A DNA stretch of 64,000 bases, taken from the NCBI RefSeq assembly GCF_014218275.1, contig NZ_AP023213.1, positions 2,892,001-2,956,000 on the forward strand, written 5' to 3'. Within the stretch, counting starts at the first letter, position 1, and each line of letters begins with the position of its first letter. Under the pieces are notes generated by a model that did not search any database, was not told the origin of the DNA, and was given only the letters and a program-made list of their open reading frames with translations. The stretch is from Citrifermentans bremense. GTDB taxonomy: Bacteria > Desulfobacterota > Desulfuromonadia > Geobacterales > Geobacteraceae. Below, piece after piece: positions 1-7,411 of this stretch. The position numbers and the translations under genes are program-made.

Positions 1-1
1 C

Positions 2-163
2 GAGCTGAAGGTGCTGGTGCAAAAAGGGGAGAAGGGGCTTTCCAGGAACTACCTGACGGTGCTGCTCGAAGAAAGCCAGGGGCTGGTGAACCGCGAGGTG
101 ACGGTACGGGTGACCGGCGCCAAGGGGGGCGAGCTTTTGGGGCGGGTGTTCAAGGAAAGCTAG
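2..163 (+). CDS. C-terminal end of a probable MiaB/MtaB-type methylthiotransferase (partial)
   Basis: An open frame enters from the left edge and stops with TAG at 161-163, giving the last 53 residues of a protein. The piece contains GLSRNYLTVLLEE followed by VNREVTVRVTGAKGG and ends FKES. A glycine-rich 'NYL.V' strand followed by a 'N..V.V.V' strand is what the C-terminal TRAM domain of MtaB-like radical-SAM tRNA methylthiotransferases looks like, so that is my best call. The catalytic part lies outside the window, so the family cannot be proven. Its stop overlaps the stop of the convergent histidine kinase gene by four bases (CTAG). Confidence 0.5.
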   Translation, partial: ELKVLVQKGEKGLSRNYLTVLLEESQGLVNREVTVRVTGAKGGELLGRVFKES

Positions 164-1380
164 ACGGCGAAGGTGAAGGTAGCCCCCTTCCCCAGTTCGG
201 CCTTGGCCTCGATCTTCCCTCCGTGACGGGTGATTATCCTCCTGGCTATGGCAAGGCCGATCCCCCGGCCCGGAAATTCGTTCTGGGCGTGCAGCCTCTG
301 GAAGGGGGAGAAGAGCTTGTCCGCATAACCCATCTCGAAGCCGACCCCGTTGTCCCTGACCGCGCAGGCGGGACGGCCGTCGAGCTCGGTGGCGAATACC
401 TCGACCAGCGCCTCGTCGCCGCGGGGTTCGGTGAACTTCCAGGCGTTGCCGATAAGCTGCTCCAGCACCACCTTCAATAACCGCGCGTCCCCGCGCACCA
501 TCATCCCCTCCGCCACCTCGAAGGAAACCTTTCGCTCCGGCTGGGACCGTGCCAGCTGTGCCGCAACCTCTCCAGCCAGTGAGCTCAGGTCCATGCTCTC
601 CTTGACCAGCTTTCCCCTGCTGTGACGCGACAGCTCCAAAAGCGCGTCGATCATGTCCGTGAGACGCAGGGCCGACTTCCTGAGCCGCTCCAGGTACTCC
701 TTCCCGGTATGGTTCAGCTTCGCGGCGTACTCCTCGATCAGCGCCTGGCTGAACCCCTCCAAGTGCCGCAAGGGGGCGCGCAAATCGTGGGATATCGAGT
801 AGCTGAACATGTCGAGCTCCCGGTTGGCGGCCTCCAGTTGCGAAGTACGTTCCACCACCCTGCGCTCAAGTTCTCCGTTCAGCCTGAGCAGGCTTTCGTT
901 GGTTTCGGAAAGCTCACGGACCATCTCCTCAAGCTTCCCTGCCACGAGCTGGCTGTAGTTCCTGAGGAATTCCTCCTCCCGCCACGGCTTTTGCTCCTCG
1001 GCAGGTTCGGCTGGCTCCGCCGCCAGGAGCCTTCCCACCTCATCCCAAAGCTCCTCGGGACGCATGGGCTTTACCAGGAAGGCGCGGGCCCCGAGCGAAG
1101 TCGCCATTTCCGCCTCGCGGCTCCCGGTGTAGACGGCGGAATAGAAGATGAAGGGGATGGACCTGAGATCCTGGAACTCCTTGATCTCGTGAAGGAATTG
1201 AAACCCGTCCATGACAGGCATGAGGCAGTCTGAGATGATCAGGTCCGGCCTCTCCGCCGCAGCCAGTTCCAGCCCTTTTTTGCCGTTGGAGGCCTCCACG
1301 ACCTGGCAGCCGTGCCATTCGAAGTTGTAGCGGATGATCTTGCGATCGTTGCGGGAATCGTCGACGACTAGCACCTTCAT
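160..1380 (-). CDS. Response regulator receiver-histidine kinase hybrid
   Basis: A cytoplasmic 406-residue two-component protein. Residues 1-120 form a receiver domain (VLVVDDS start, phospho-acceptor Asp51 in ISDCLMP, Lys104 in VKP). Residues about 140-190 are a charged coiled coil. A HisKA domain follows with phospho-acceptor His198 in SISHDLRAPL, then a HATPase domain with the N box GNAWKF and G boxes DNGVGF and GRGIGLAIA. There is no membrane segment or PAS domain, so the input probably arrives by phosphorylation of the receiver. I start at ATG 1380 (MKVLVVDD); the open frame continues 41 codons further up but that part is not family-like. No cognate regulator is adjacent. Confidence 0.88.
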   Translation of the reverse strand: MKVLVVDDSRNDRKIIRYNFEWHGCQVVEASNGKKGLELAAAERPDLIISDCLMPVMDGFQFLHEIKEFQDLRSIPFIFYSAVYTGSREAEMATSLGARAFLVKPMRPEELWDEVGRLLAAEPAEPAEEQKPWREEEFLRNYSQLVAGKLEEMVRELSETNESLLRLNGELERRVVERTSQLEAANRELDMFSYSISHDLRAPLRHLEGFSQALIEEYAAKLNHTGKEYLERLRKSALRLTDMIDALLELSRHSRGKLVKESMDLSSLAGEVAAQLARSQPERKVSFEVAEGMMVRGDARLLKVVLEQLIGNAWKFTEPRGDEALVEVFATELDGRPACAVRDNGVGFEMGYADKLFSPFQRLHAQNEFPGRGIGLAIARRIITRHGGKIEAKAELGKGATFTFAV

Positions 1381-1637
1381 CCGTACCCCCGATACCCCCC
1401 TGTCCAGGCCACCCGTCAGCGGTCCTCTCAAGGCAAGCTTTGGAGGCATCCGGAGCGGCAGGTGACAAAACCGCGCAGATACCGCGCCGCGGCCGATCAA
1501 CAAATGTTAAAGATGATACCAATGGGTTATTGATTTGCAATTGAAGAGGCGCCAAAGGGGGGCGCATGCATCGGGGGAAGCGGCCCCCTTCCCTCCGGGA
1601 TGCGAAGGAAAGGGGCCAGGGGAATAAGCTTGAGGGT

Positions 1638-2897
1638 TTACGGCTTCAGCTGGTTCAGCATGTCGGCTGTGCGCTCAAGGTCGGAAAGATCCCTGAACTC
1701 GCGGTAACCGTCGACCCCGTCCGGGTCCAATCCGCGATAGAACCGGGGGCGCTTGGCCTTGAGCCCCCCGAGGAGCTTTCCGGTAGCGTAGTCTGCCGTC
1801 TCTAGCTCCTGCGCCCTGAACTTCAACTGCAGCACCAGGCTGTAGCCCAGTTGGAAAAGCCTCTTCAACTGCTCGCTTGCCAGTATCCCGGCGGCCTTCT
1901 GCTCGTCTCCAGGCGCCAGCCTCTCCAGCGCAATGTTCAGGTAGCCGCTTACCCTGTGCAATACCTCCAGCATCGCTTCGGGCTCTTGGAACGCCTTTCC
2001 TTCCGCGACTAGCGCGCTGTTGACCAGGTAGTTCAGTTCCTGGAACAGGGTAGGCGTGGCGGCCAGGGCGAGCGCGCGGGAAAAGAAGGTCCCCTCGTCG
2101 GCGCCAACCGGCACCAGTTGTCCCCCCTCACCTGCCGGGCTCAATTCCTTACCACCTTCCAGTTGGAACTGGTCCGGGTTCACCCGCGCATAGACGGAGA
2201 GCGCCTCGTCCAGCGGAGGGAAGCCCAGGTCCTGGAGCCTTCCGGTGCGGAACCTCTGACACTGCTCCTCCAGCTCCAGGTCGACGTCCCCCTTGGCCCC
2301 TTCCATCAGGGCGGTGTAAAGGGGGTTGTCCAGCTTGATCAGCATGGAGAGGAAGTCACCGACCAGCTGGCTGTGCTTTTGGTTCTTGAAGTTGATCATG
2401 AAGACGCCGTCGAAGGTGTGATCGTACTCGGAGAGGCGCTCCTGGTCGTTGGACTGGTCGCCGACCCCCCCGCCGACCTCGATCTCGCGGCTCAGGAAAA
2501 GCTGCAGCAGTTCGAAGTCCAGCTGCTGCAACAGCTCGTGAACGCGCGGCTCTCCCCCTTCCATGAACTTCTCCAGCCAGTGGTGCACCTGCTCCTCGGA
2601 AAAAGTCCACCCGTCCCACGTCTCCATGTCGAGGATGAAGACGCACTGCTCCGCGGAAGCCGCCTGCAAAAGTTCCAGCGCGTCAGCCTCGCCCACCTCC
2701 TTTACCATCCAGAAAAATTCCTGGGGCTCAAGGGTGGCGGCCACCCTCTTGGCGTTCGGGTCGGCGATGATCAGGTCCATCTTCTCCCGCGCCGGCACCG
2801 TCTTCAGGTACTCGCGCTTCTTCTCGAGCGGAAGCGCCTGGAAATCCGACTGCGAAAGCCTTGCTGCAACCAATTTTCTGTTTTCAACACTTGCCAA
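1638..2897 (-). CDS. DUF6178 family protein
   Basis: A 419-residue soluble acidic protein without signal peptide or membrane segment. The whole chain resembles the DUF6178 family, common in Geobacterales and of unknown function: an N-terminal helical part with LPLEKKREYLKTVP and a middle DHTFDGVFMINFKNQ-like block. Predicted mostly alpha-helical from its Leu/Glu periodicity. It stands alone, with about 260 bp between its stop and the convergent-side kinase and about 130 bp of repeat-rich DNA upstream. I can name the family but not a role. Confidence 0.75.
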   Translation of the reverse strand: MASVENRKLVAARLSQSDFQALPLEKKREYLKTVPAREKMDLIIADPNAKRVAATLEPQEFFWMVKEVGEADALELLQAASAEQCVFILDMETWDGWTFSEEQVHHWLEKFMEGGEPRVHELLQQLDFELLQLFLSREIEVGGGVGDQSNDQERLSEYDHTFDGVFMINFKNQKHSQLVGDFLSMLIKLDNPLYTALMEGAKGDVDLELEEQCQRFRTGRLQDLGFPPLDEALSVYARVNPDQFQLEGGKELSPAGEGGQLVPVGADEGTFFSRALALAATPTLFQELNYLVNSALVAEGKAFQEPEAMLEVLHRVSGYLNIALERLAPGDEQKAAGILASEQLKRLFQLGYSLVLQLKFRAQELETADYATGKLLGGLKAKRPRFYRGLDPDGVDGYREFRDLSDLERTADMLNQLKP

Positions 2898-2924
2898 TAT
2901 GCGACTCCTTTTTTTTCAAAACCC

Positions 2925-2965
2925 GGTTCGAAGTTCAAAGTTTGAAGTTCAACGTTCGAAGTTCA
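2925..2965. repeat. GTTC-type intergenic repeat block
   Basis: Short imperfect tandem copies of an AAGTTC/GTTCGAAGTTC unit just upstream of the DUF6178 gene. The same unit recurs at 24010-24137, 24532-24670, 32217-32370 and 34589-34651. Function unknown. Confidence 0.7.
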
Positions 2966-3014
2966 GATTGATCTGCCGTTATCCGCGTCATCCGTCAAAT
3001 CCGCGTGCGATGCC
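2966..3014. repeat. Dispersed repeat, family A copy 1
   Basis: A 49-bp intergenic element that reads GAT(T)nATCTGCCGTTATCCG and ends AAATCCGCGTGCGATGCC. Related copies lie at 5529, 7349, 9609, 10451 and 11907. All are between genes in the polysaccharide region or just outside it. No coding potential. Confidence 0.75.
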
Positions 3015-3024
3015 TCTGGGGTTT

Positions 3025-3303
3025 CTAGATGATCCCCTTTTTCATCGCCTTCTTATAGCCGCAGCTTCTGTGCAGCCATTTCAGATCTTTCACCAGCTCG
3101 GGGGTGAGCTCCACGCACTCCGGGAAGATCTTGAAACGCTTCTGGTAGATCTTGCAGCGCCTGGTGTCGATATCGAGGTAGCGACAGGGGGTCGAGGTGA
3201 ACAGGATCCTGCCATCCTCGTCCTCGATCTTTTCAAAACAGCAGAGGCCGCATTGCTCGCAAAGCCCCTCCCATTGTTCCCTACTAAGCTTGCCTCCTGA
3301 CAT
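3025..3303 (-). CDS. YkgJ/YcgN-like cysteine cluster protein
   Basis: A 92-residue protein with the spacing CEQCGLCC, then CRYLDIDTRRCKIYQKR, then a Cys in FPEC and a last Cys near the end (HRSCGY). This is the eight-Cys pattern of the UPF0260/YkgJ zinc- or iron-chelating family (PF03692). It is predicted to bind a metal or an iron-sulfur cluster; its substrate is unknown. No signal peptide. It lies 40 bp downstream of the gspB-like gene on the same strand but the link in function is unclear. Confidence 0.78.
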   Translation of the reverse strand: MSGGKLSREQWEGLCEQCGLCCFEKIEDEDGRILFTSTPCRYLDIDTRRCKIYQKRFKIFPECVELTPELVKDLKWLHRSCGYKKAMKKGII

Positions 3304-3343
3304 CGCTCTCCTCCCCTCCCCTTAACGCGACCAGCCGCGGGCC

Positions 3344-4096
3344 CTACTGCTCGGATGCTCCCAGCGGGATGGTGACGGACCCTTTCGCGCCGGAAAACCT
3401 GACGCTGTTCTCAAGTATCTGCTCCACCTTGTAGCCGTCTACCACAAAACCCTGACGGACCGGCCGGCCGTTCACCATGGCGAAGCTTGACTGGCTGTCG
3501 TTTTGCCAGGCTATGCCGGTCACGCGGATCTCCTGGATGGACTTGTCCCCGGCCACCTGGCGCGGCGGGCCCGCCACCGGCGCAACCGGCACGGCAGCCG
3601 GACGAACTGGAACCGGCGGCGCCGGTACCTTGACAGAGATAGGCGCCCTGACAGCCTGTTTGGCAGACTGTTTAGGGGCGGCAGCAACCTGCTGTTTTCG
3701 CACCGGTGCCTGTGCCTCATGCCTTGCTTGTTCGGGCTTTAGCGCTGCCGGCTTTGCGGGCGCTTTTACAGGCGCCGGTGCCGCCGGCGCCGCGATGACC
3801 GCAGAAGCCGGTGAAGGAACCGCTTTGGCGGCGGGGGCGGCAGCTTTGGCGACCGGTTTAGCAGCGGGTTGCGGCGCCGTTGCCACGATCGGGGCGGGAA
3901 GGGGAGCCGACTTCCCGAATCCCCCCATGATGGTGTAGGTGATGAGCGTGGCGACTGCCGCGCCACCCAGCGACCAGGCCGGGATCACCCAGGCCGGCCT
4001 GCGCTCGCGCTTTCTCCCCAATCCGGCGGTGCCGGTATTGCGCTTCTGGTTTTGCGCGTCCTCCACCTTCTCCAGCGCCTTAAGTATAGAACTCAT
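3344..4096 (-). CDS. GspB-like type II secretion/pilus assembly accessory protein
   Basis: A 250-residue single-pass inner membrane protein. It starts MSSILKALEKVE, has one hydrophobic segment at about residues 35-57, then a long Ala/Pro/Lys-rich periplasmic linker (about 60-185), then a globular end containing IQEIRVTGIAWQ and GRPVRQGFVVDGY. That layout is typical of GspB (T2SSB, PF16537), which works with the GspA/ExeA ATPase to insert the secretin. The ExeA-like gene lies 24 bp upstream on the same strand. No other type II secretion genes are in the window, so the pair may serve a secretin or exporter elsewhere. Confidence 0.75.
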   Translation of the reverse strand: MSSILKALEKVEDAQNQKRNTGTAGLGRKRERRPAWVIPAWSLGGAAVATLITYTIMGGFGKSAPLPAPIVATAPQPAAKPVAKAAAPAAKAVPSPASAVIAAPAAPAPVKAPAKPAALKPEQARHEAQAPVRKQQVAAAPKQSAKQAVRAPISVKVPAPPVPVRPAAVPVAPVAGPPRQVAGDKSIQEIRVTGIAWQNDSQSSFAMVNGRPVRQGFVVDGYKVEQILENSVRFSGAKGSVTIPLGASEQ

Positions 4097-4120
4097 AGAG
4101 ATCCCTCAGTTGATCTGATC

Positions 4121-4996
4121 TTAGTTGAACCAGCCCGGCATACGCCCGAAAACGCGCGTTAAAACCCTGGCTGCTATGCCGTAGGGAGTGCGCCCGGCCA
4201 CCTCTGAAACAGCCTGCGCCGCCATGCTGCCCGATACGATGCGGCTTTCGTGGGTGAAGCCGATGAGAAGGGCCCGGTCGCAGACGACGTTCACGAGCCT
4301 CGGGACGCCGCCGGAGAAACGGAAGATCCTTTTCAGGGCAGCGTTGGAAAACTCGGCGGCGCGGTGGCACCCGGCAAGTTCCATGCGGTGATCTATGTAG
4401 CGGCGGGTACTGTCGAAATCCATCGGGAGCAGGTGGTAGCGTACCGTGATGCGCTGGTTCAACTGCCTCAGTTCCTCGCGCGCCAGCACCGCCAGCAGCT
4501 CGGGCTGTCCGGAAAGGACGATCTGGATCAGCTTGTCCGTCTCGGTTTCCAGGTTGGAGATGAGGCGGATCTGTTCCAGCACCTCCGGGGAGAGGTTCTG
4601 AGCCTCATCCATGACCAGCACCACGCTGTGCCCGGCGGCCTTTTGCTCCAGGAGAAATTCGTTCAATACCTGCAGCAGGTCGACGCGGCTGTCGCTGTCG
4701 CAGGAAAGCCCGAACTCGCGGTTTACGCTTTTGAGGAGTTCCAGCGAGGAAAGGCAGGGGTTGAAGATGAGCGCCGTGCGGTGTCCCCTGCCGTCCAGAC
4801 GGTTCAAAAAGGTCCGCAGCACCGTCGTCTTGCCGGTGCCGACCTCGCCGGTCAATTCCACGAACCCAACCCGGCTTTCCACCGCGTACAAGAGATGCGC
4901 AAGCGCCTCCCTGTGGTGGTCGCTTAGGAAAAGGAACCTGGGATTGGGGGTGATAGTGAAGGGGCTTTCCCGGAAGCCGTAGAATTCGCAGTACAT
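4121..4996 (-). CDS. ExeA/GspA-like AAA ATPase
   Basis: A 291-residue P-loop ATPase of the ExeA/GspA family. The N terminus MYCEFYGFRESPFTITPNP is characteristic. Walker A is GEVGTGKTT near residue 50, Walker B is VVLVMDEAQNL near residue 130. It lacks the C-terminal membrane and peptidoglycan-binding part of full-length ExeA, so it is the short form often found near exopolysaccharide and secretion genes. It is followed by the gspB-like gene after 24 bp, so the two form an operon. Confidence 0.85.
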   Translation of the reverse strand: MYCEFYGFRESPFTITPNPRFLFLSDHHREALAHLLYAVESRVGFVELTGEVGTGKTTVLRTFLNRLDGRGHRTALIFNPCLSSLELLKSVNREFGLSCDSDSRVDLLQVLNEFLLEQKAAGHSVVLVMDEAQNLSPEVLEQIRLISNLETETDKLIQIVLSGQPELLAVLAREELRQLNQRITVRYHLLPMDFDSTRRYIDHRMELAGCHRAAEFSNAALKRIFRFSGGVPRLVNVVCDRALLIGFTHESRIVSGSMAAQAVSEVAGRTPYGIAARVLTRVFGRMPGWFN

Positions 4997-5075
4997 GGCG
5001 GCACGCGTCCTTTGGACTGGTTCGATTTTCAGGCCAGTGAATATAGCGCGAATCTCTCGATAAATAAAGGGGAAA

Positions 5076-5114
5076 CCCGGGGGATAGGGACTAGGGGCTG
5101 GGGGCTGGGAGGGG
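5076..5114. repeat. Short GGGACTAGGGGCTGGG-type repeat
   Basis: A purine-rich intergenic stretch with imperfect repeats of the unit (A/T)GGGGCTGGG upstream of the ExeA-like gene. Similar low-complexity spacers are common in this kind of genome. No gene. Confidence 0.5.
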
Positions 5115-5155
5115 AATATTGGCAGATTGAAACGATAAGAAGAGAAAGAGGATCC

Positions 5156-5407
5156 TTACTCGCGCTCCATGACCCGATAAACGCGATGGTGGGCTTCAGT
5201 ATCGGCCCTGTGGGCTGATAGATCGGCGGCGACGGCGTCGATCTTCTTGTTCAAAGTATCGATCTTGAAATCAACCAAATCAAAGCGCTCGTCGGTCTTG
5301 CGGCTCAACTCCCGGATTTCATTGCGGAGCACCGCATGCCCTTCCAGCACCAAGTCGAACTTGCCGTTCATCTGTTCCAGAATGACTTCAAGATTTTCTT
5401 TTTTCAT
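5156..5407 (-). CDS. Small coiled-coil protein of unknown function
   Basis: An 83-residue protein beginning MKKENLEVILEQMNGKFD. A heptad-like pattern runs through most of the chain (LVLEGHAVLRNEI, RFDLVDFKIDTLNKKID), predicting a coiled coil of the kind seen in small 'DUF' helical proteins. I start at ATG 5407, which has a G-rich ribosome site about seven bases upstream; 13 more codons upstream are open. It stands alone between two repeat-rich spacers. No function can be assigned. Confidence 0.55.
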   Translation of the reverse strand: MKKENLEVILEQMNGKFDLVLEGHAVLRNEIRELSRKTDERFDLVDFKIDTLNKKIDAVAADLSAHRADTEAHHRVYRVMERE

Positions 5408-5528
5408 GCATCGCCCCCAGAAACCACCTGAAGGACTATGCCACACTGCCTTACTGAAATCAAGGAGCGCCTGGCGCGGACGTCTTACCTTCGCTCCTTG
5501 GTTGCTTGCGAAAATGAACGAAGAGTTT

Positions 5529-5576
5529 GATCGGCAGTTATCGTTTTTTGAATCCGCGTAATCCGCGTGCTATGCC
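5529..5576. repeat. Dispersed repeat, family A copy 2 (divergent)
   Basis: A degenerate copy of the family A element, ending AATCCGCGTGCTATGCC, 15 bp downstream of the wzi stop codon. The first half has drifted more than in the other copies. Confidence 0.65.
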
Positions 5577-5590
5577 TTTGCCGTGTTTTC

Positions 5591-7222
5591 TCAGTATTTG
5601 TAGGAAAGCTCCGCGCGTACGAGCTGGTTCTTGCGGCTCTCCCCCTGGCGCAGTTCCAGGTTGTCGATCCACTCGTGCCCGTACATGACAAGCGCGCTCC
5701 ATTCCCCCTGCACGGGAAAGCTCCAGAAGGCGCGCAGCGCATTCCTGCGCTCGACAGCCTGCATGCCCCCGGCAGGATCGAAAGCACCCGTTGCATCGAC
5801 GGTCACCTGACCATGGTCTCCGCGCGTGCCGTGCATCCCTTCGAGAGCCAGGTTGTTCCTGACCGAGAACCAGTGGCTGTAGCGCAAGAACCACTCCTGG
5901 GCCGCCCCCCCCTGCGAGTGCCCGATCGGGAGCCCGTGGTACAGGTAACCCTCGGGGAAGGTCCCGTTGGCGTACAGTATCTCGTTGCCGCGGAAGTATT
6001 CGAAGCGGAGGTCGTCCCGCCCGCTCTCGGTCAGGGCAGGGATGAAGAAGCCGGCGACGTAGCTCTCGACGATGGGCCAGAACGCCGCGGCGTCCTCCCC
6101 CGAGAACTCGCCGTACAGCTCGCTGTTTCTAAGCCAGGGGAGCCTGAAGCGGAGGTCCGCCCCAGCCACGGAGTTGGAGTTGTCCTGGCTAAATCCGCCG
6201 ATCAGGCCGCGCACGTTGTCCCCGAGGCCGTTTCTCACCCCGGGGCCTCCCACCTGGCGCCCCAGGTTGATGCCGAACTCGATATTCTGCGTCGGCTTCA
6301 TGGCCAGCTTCGCCGCCAAAAAGTACGGCTCCCTTTCCCTGCCGTCGGTCACCGTCTTGTCCAGCTGGGAGAAGATCAGGGTATATTTCAGGTCCCAGAG
6401 GTACTTGCTGGAGACAAGCTCAGGGCTCGAGAGTTTCACAAGATCCATGTTGCGCGCGTTGTTGGTAAAGGTGATGGCGCCGCGGTATCCCGGTCCAAGC
6501 CAGTTCTCGTCCCTCCCGGCCTCAAGCTCCAGCCCCTTGCCGCCGAACTTCAGATAGCCCCGGTTCAGGCGCAGCGTCGCCTCATCGGTCTCTTCCGACC
6601 AAAGGAGCATCGGCTCGACGAGCAGGGTCCCTTTCGCCCCCCAGTAAGCCTCGCCGCTGCCGCGCAGATCGAGGTTGGAGCCGGAGTGGTAGGCCACGCC
6701 GTCGTTGTTCTCGAAAAGCGGGGTCCCCTCCGAGCCGCGCTGCTGGGTCGGATGAGGATAACGTGTCGCCGGCCTGAGGCCGCTGCCGATGCCGAAGACG
6801 CCGTCGTTGCCGGCGTCGTGCACCGCGCGGAAATAGCTCCTGGGCTTACCATCCAGATGGACGTAGCGAAGGCGTGCCGAGGCGAGGGGCTGGTACTCCA
6901 GAGTATTCGCCTTTCCTTCGTCGCCGTAAAGAGCAGCCTCGCGCGGCAAGAGCTCATTCAAGCGTTGTACCATTTCAACCGCAAGGCGCGGGTGGTCGCC
7001 GGAGGCAAGTCGCGCTTCCGCCTCCCTCGTGAGCCTTACCGCCTCGGCTTTGGAGAAGGGGCGGATCCCCTTGACGTCGCCAGAGACAAGGCCATAACCC
7101 GAGAGCTTTTCCAGGTACAGATAGATGGGGCTGTCCAGGGGGATGTTCGCAGAGGAAAGGGCAAAAGCGGAAGAAGCGAAGCTTGTGATACCGACGACGA
7201 GTGCTGCCAGGAAAAATCTCAT
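5591..7222 (-). CDS. Wzi-like capsule assembly outer membrane protein
   Basis: A 543-residue exported protein. The first 21 residues (MRFFLAALVVGITSFASSAFA) are a signal peptide. The rest alternates short polar and amphipathic strands ending in an aromatic C terminus (YKY), as for an outer membrane beta-barrel. The sequence fits the capsule assembly Wzi family (PF14052), whose members help attach polysaccharide to the cell surface. I start at ATG 7222; nine more codons to a TTG are open but would spoil the signal peptide. It sits at the downstream end of the surface polysaccharide locus, behind the dehydratase gene. Confidence 0.82.
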   Translation of the reverse strand: MRFFLAALVVGITSFASSAFALSSANIPLDSPIYLYLEKLSGYGLVSGDVKGIRPFSKAEAVRLTREAEARLASGDHPRLAVEMVQRLNELLPREAALYGDEGKANTLEYQPLASARLRYVHLDGKPRSYFRAVHDAGNDGVFGIGSGLRPATRYPHPTQQRGSEGTPLFENNDGVAYHSGSNLDLRGSGEAYWGAKGTLLVEPMLLWSEETDEATLRLNRGYLKFGGKGLELEAGRDENWLGPGYRGAITFTNNARNMDLVKLSSPELVSSKYLWDLKYTLIFSQLDKTVTDGREREPYFLAAKLAMKPTQNIEFGINLGRQVGGPGVRNGLGDNVRGLIGGFSQDNSNSVAGADLRFRLPWLRNSELYGEFSGEDAAAFWPIVESYVAGFFIPALTESGRDDLRFEYFRGNEILYANGTFPEGYLYHGLPIGHSQGGAAQEWFLRYSHWFSVRNNLALEGMHGTRGDHGQVTVDATGAFDPAGGMQAVERRNALRAFWSFPVQGEWSALVMYGHEWIDNLELRQGESRKNQLVRAELSYKY

Positions 7223-7232
7223 AAAATCCAAT

Positions 7233-7397
7233 CTCACGCAAAGCCGCAAAGGCGATAAAAAAATAGAGGCTTGAACGGCAGGTCAGAACCATCGCACGCG
7301 GATGACGCGGAAACAAAATCCGTAACGTCTGATTAAACTATGCAATGAGATTAATCTGCCGTTATCCGCTTTATCCGTTAAATCCGTGTGCTACGCC
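7233..7397. repeat. Compound repeat with family A copy 3
   Basis: Between wzi and the dehydratase gene. It has a CGCAAAGCCGCAAAGGCG piece, then CGCACGCGGATGACGCGG at about 7293, a short spacer, then the family A element 7349-7397 ending CCGTGTGCTACGCC. The middle piece is the approximate reverse complement of the end of family A, so the unit can fold as a long imperfect hairpin. Confidence 0.65.
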
Positions 7398-7411
7398 GTT
7401 GATTCGGTTGT

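Noticed and set aside
1582-1617. Terminator-like GC-rich inverted repeat after the DUF6178 gene
   Set aside because: The arms GGCCCCCTTCCCT and AAGGAAAGGGGCC pair with mismatches but no T run follows, so I could not call it a terminator.
5567-7258. Long plus-strand open frame opposite wzi
   Set aside because: Antisense of wzi with no protein-like features.
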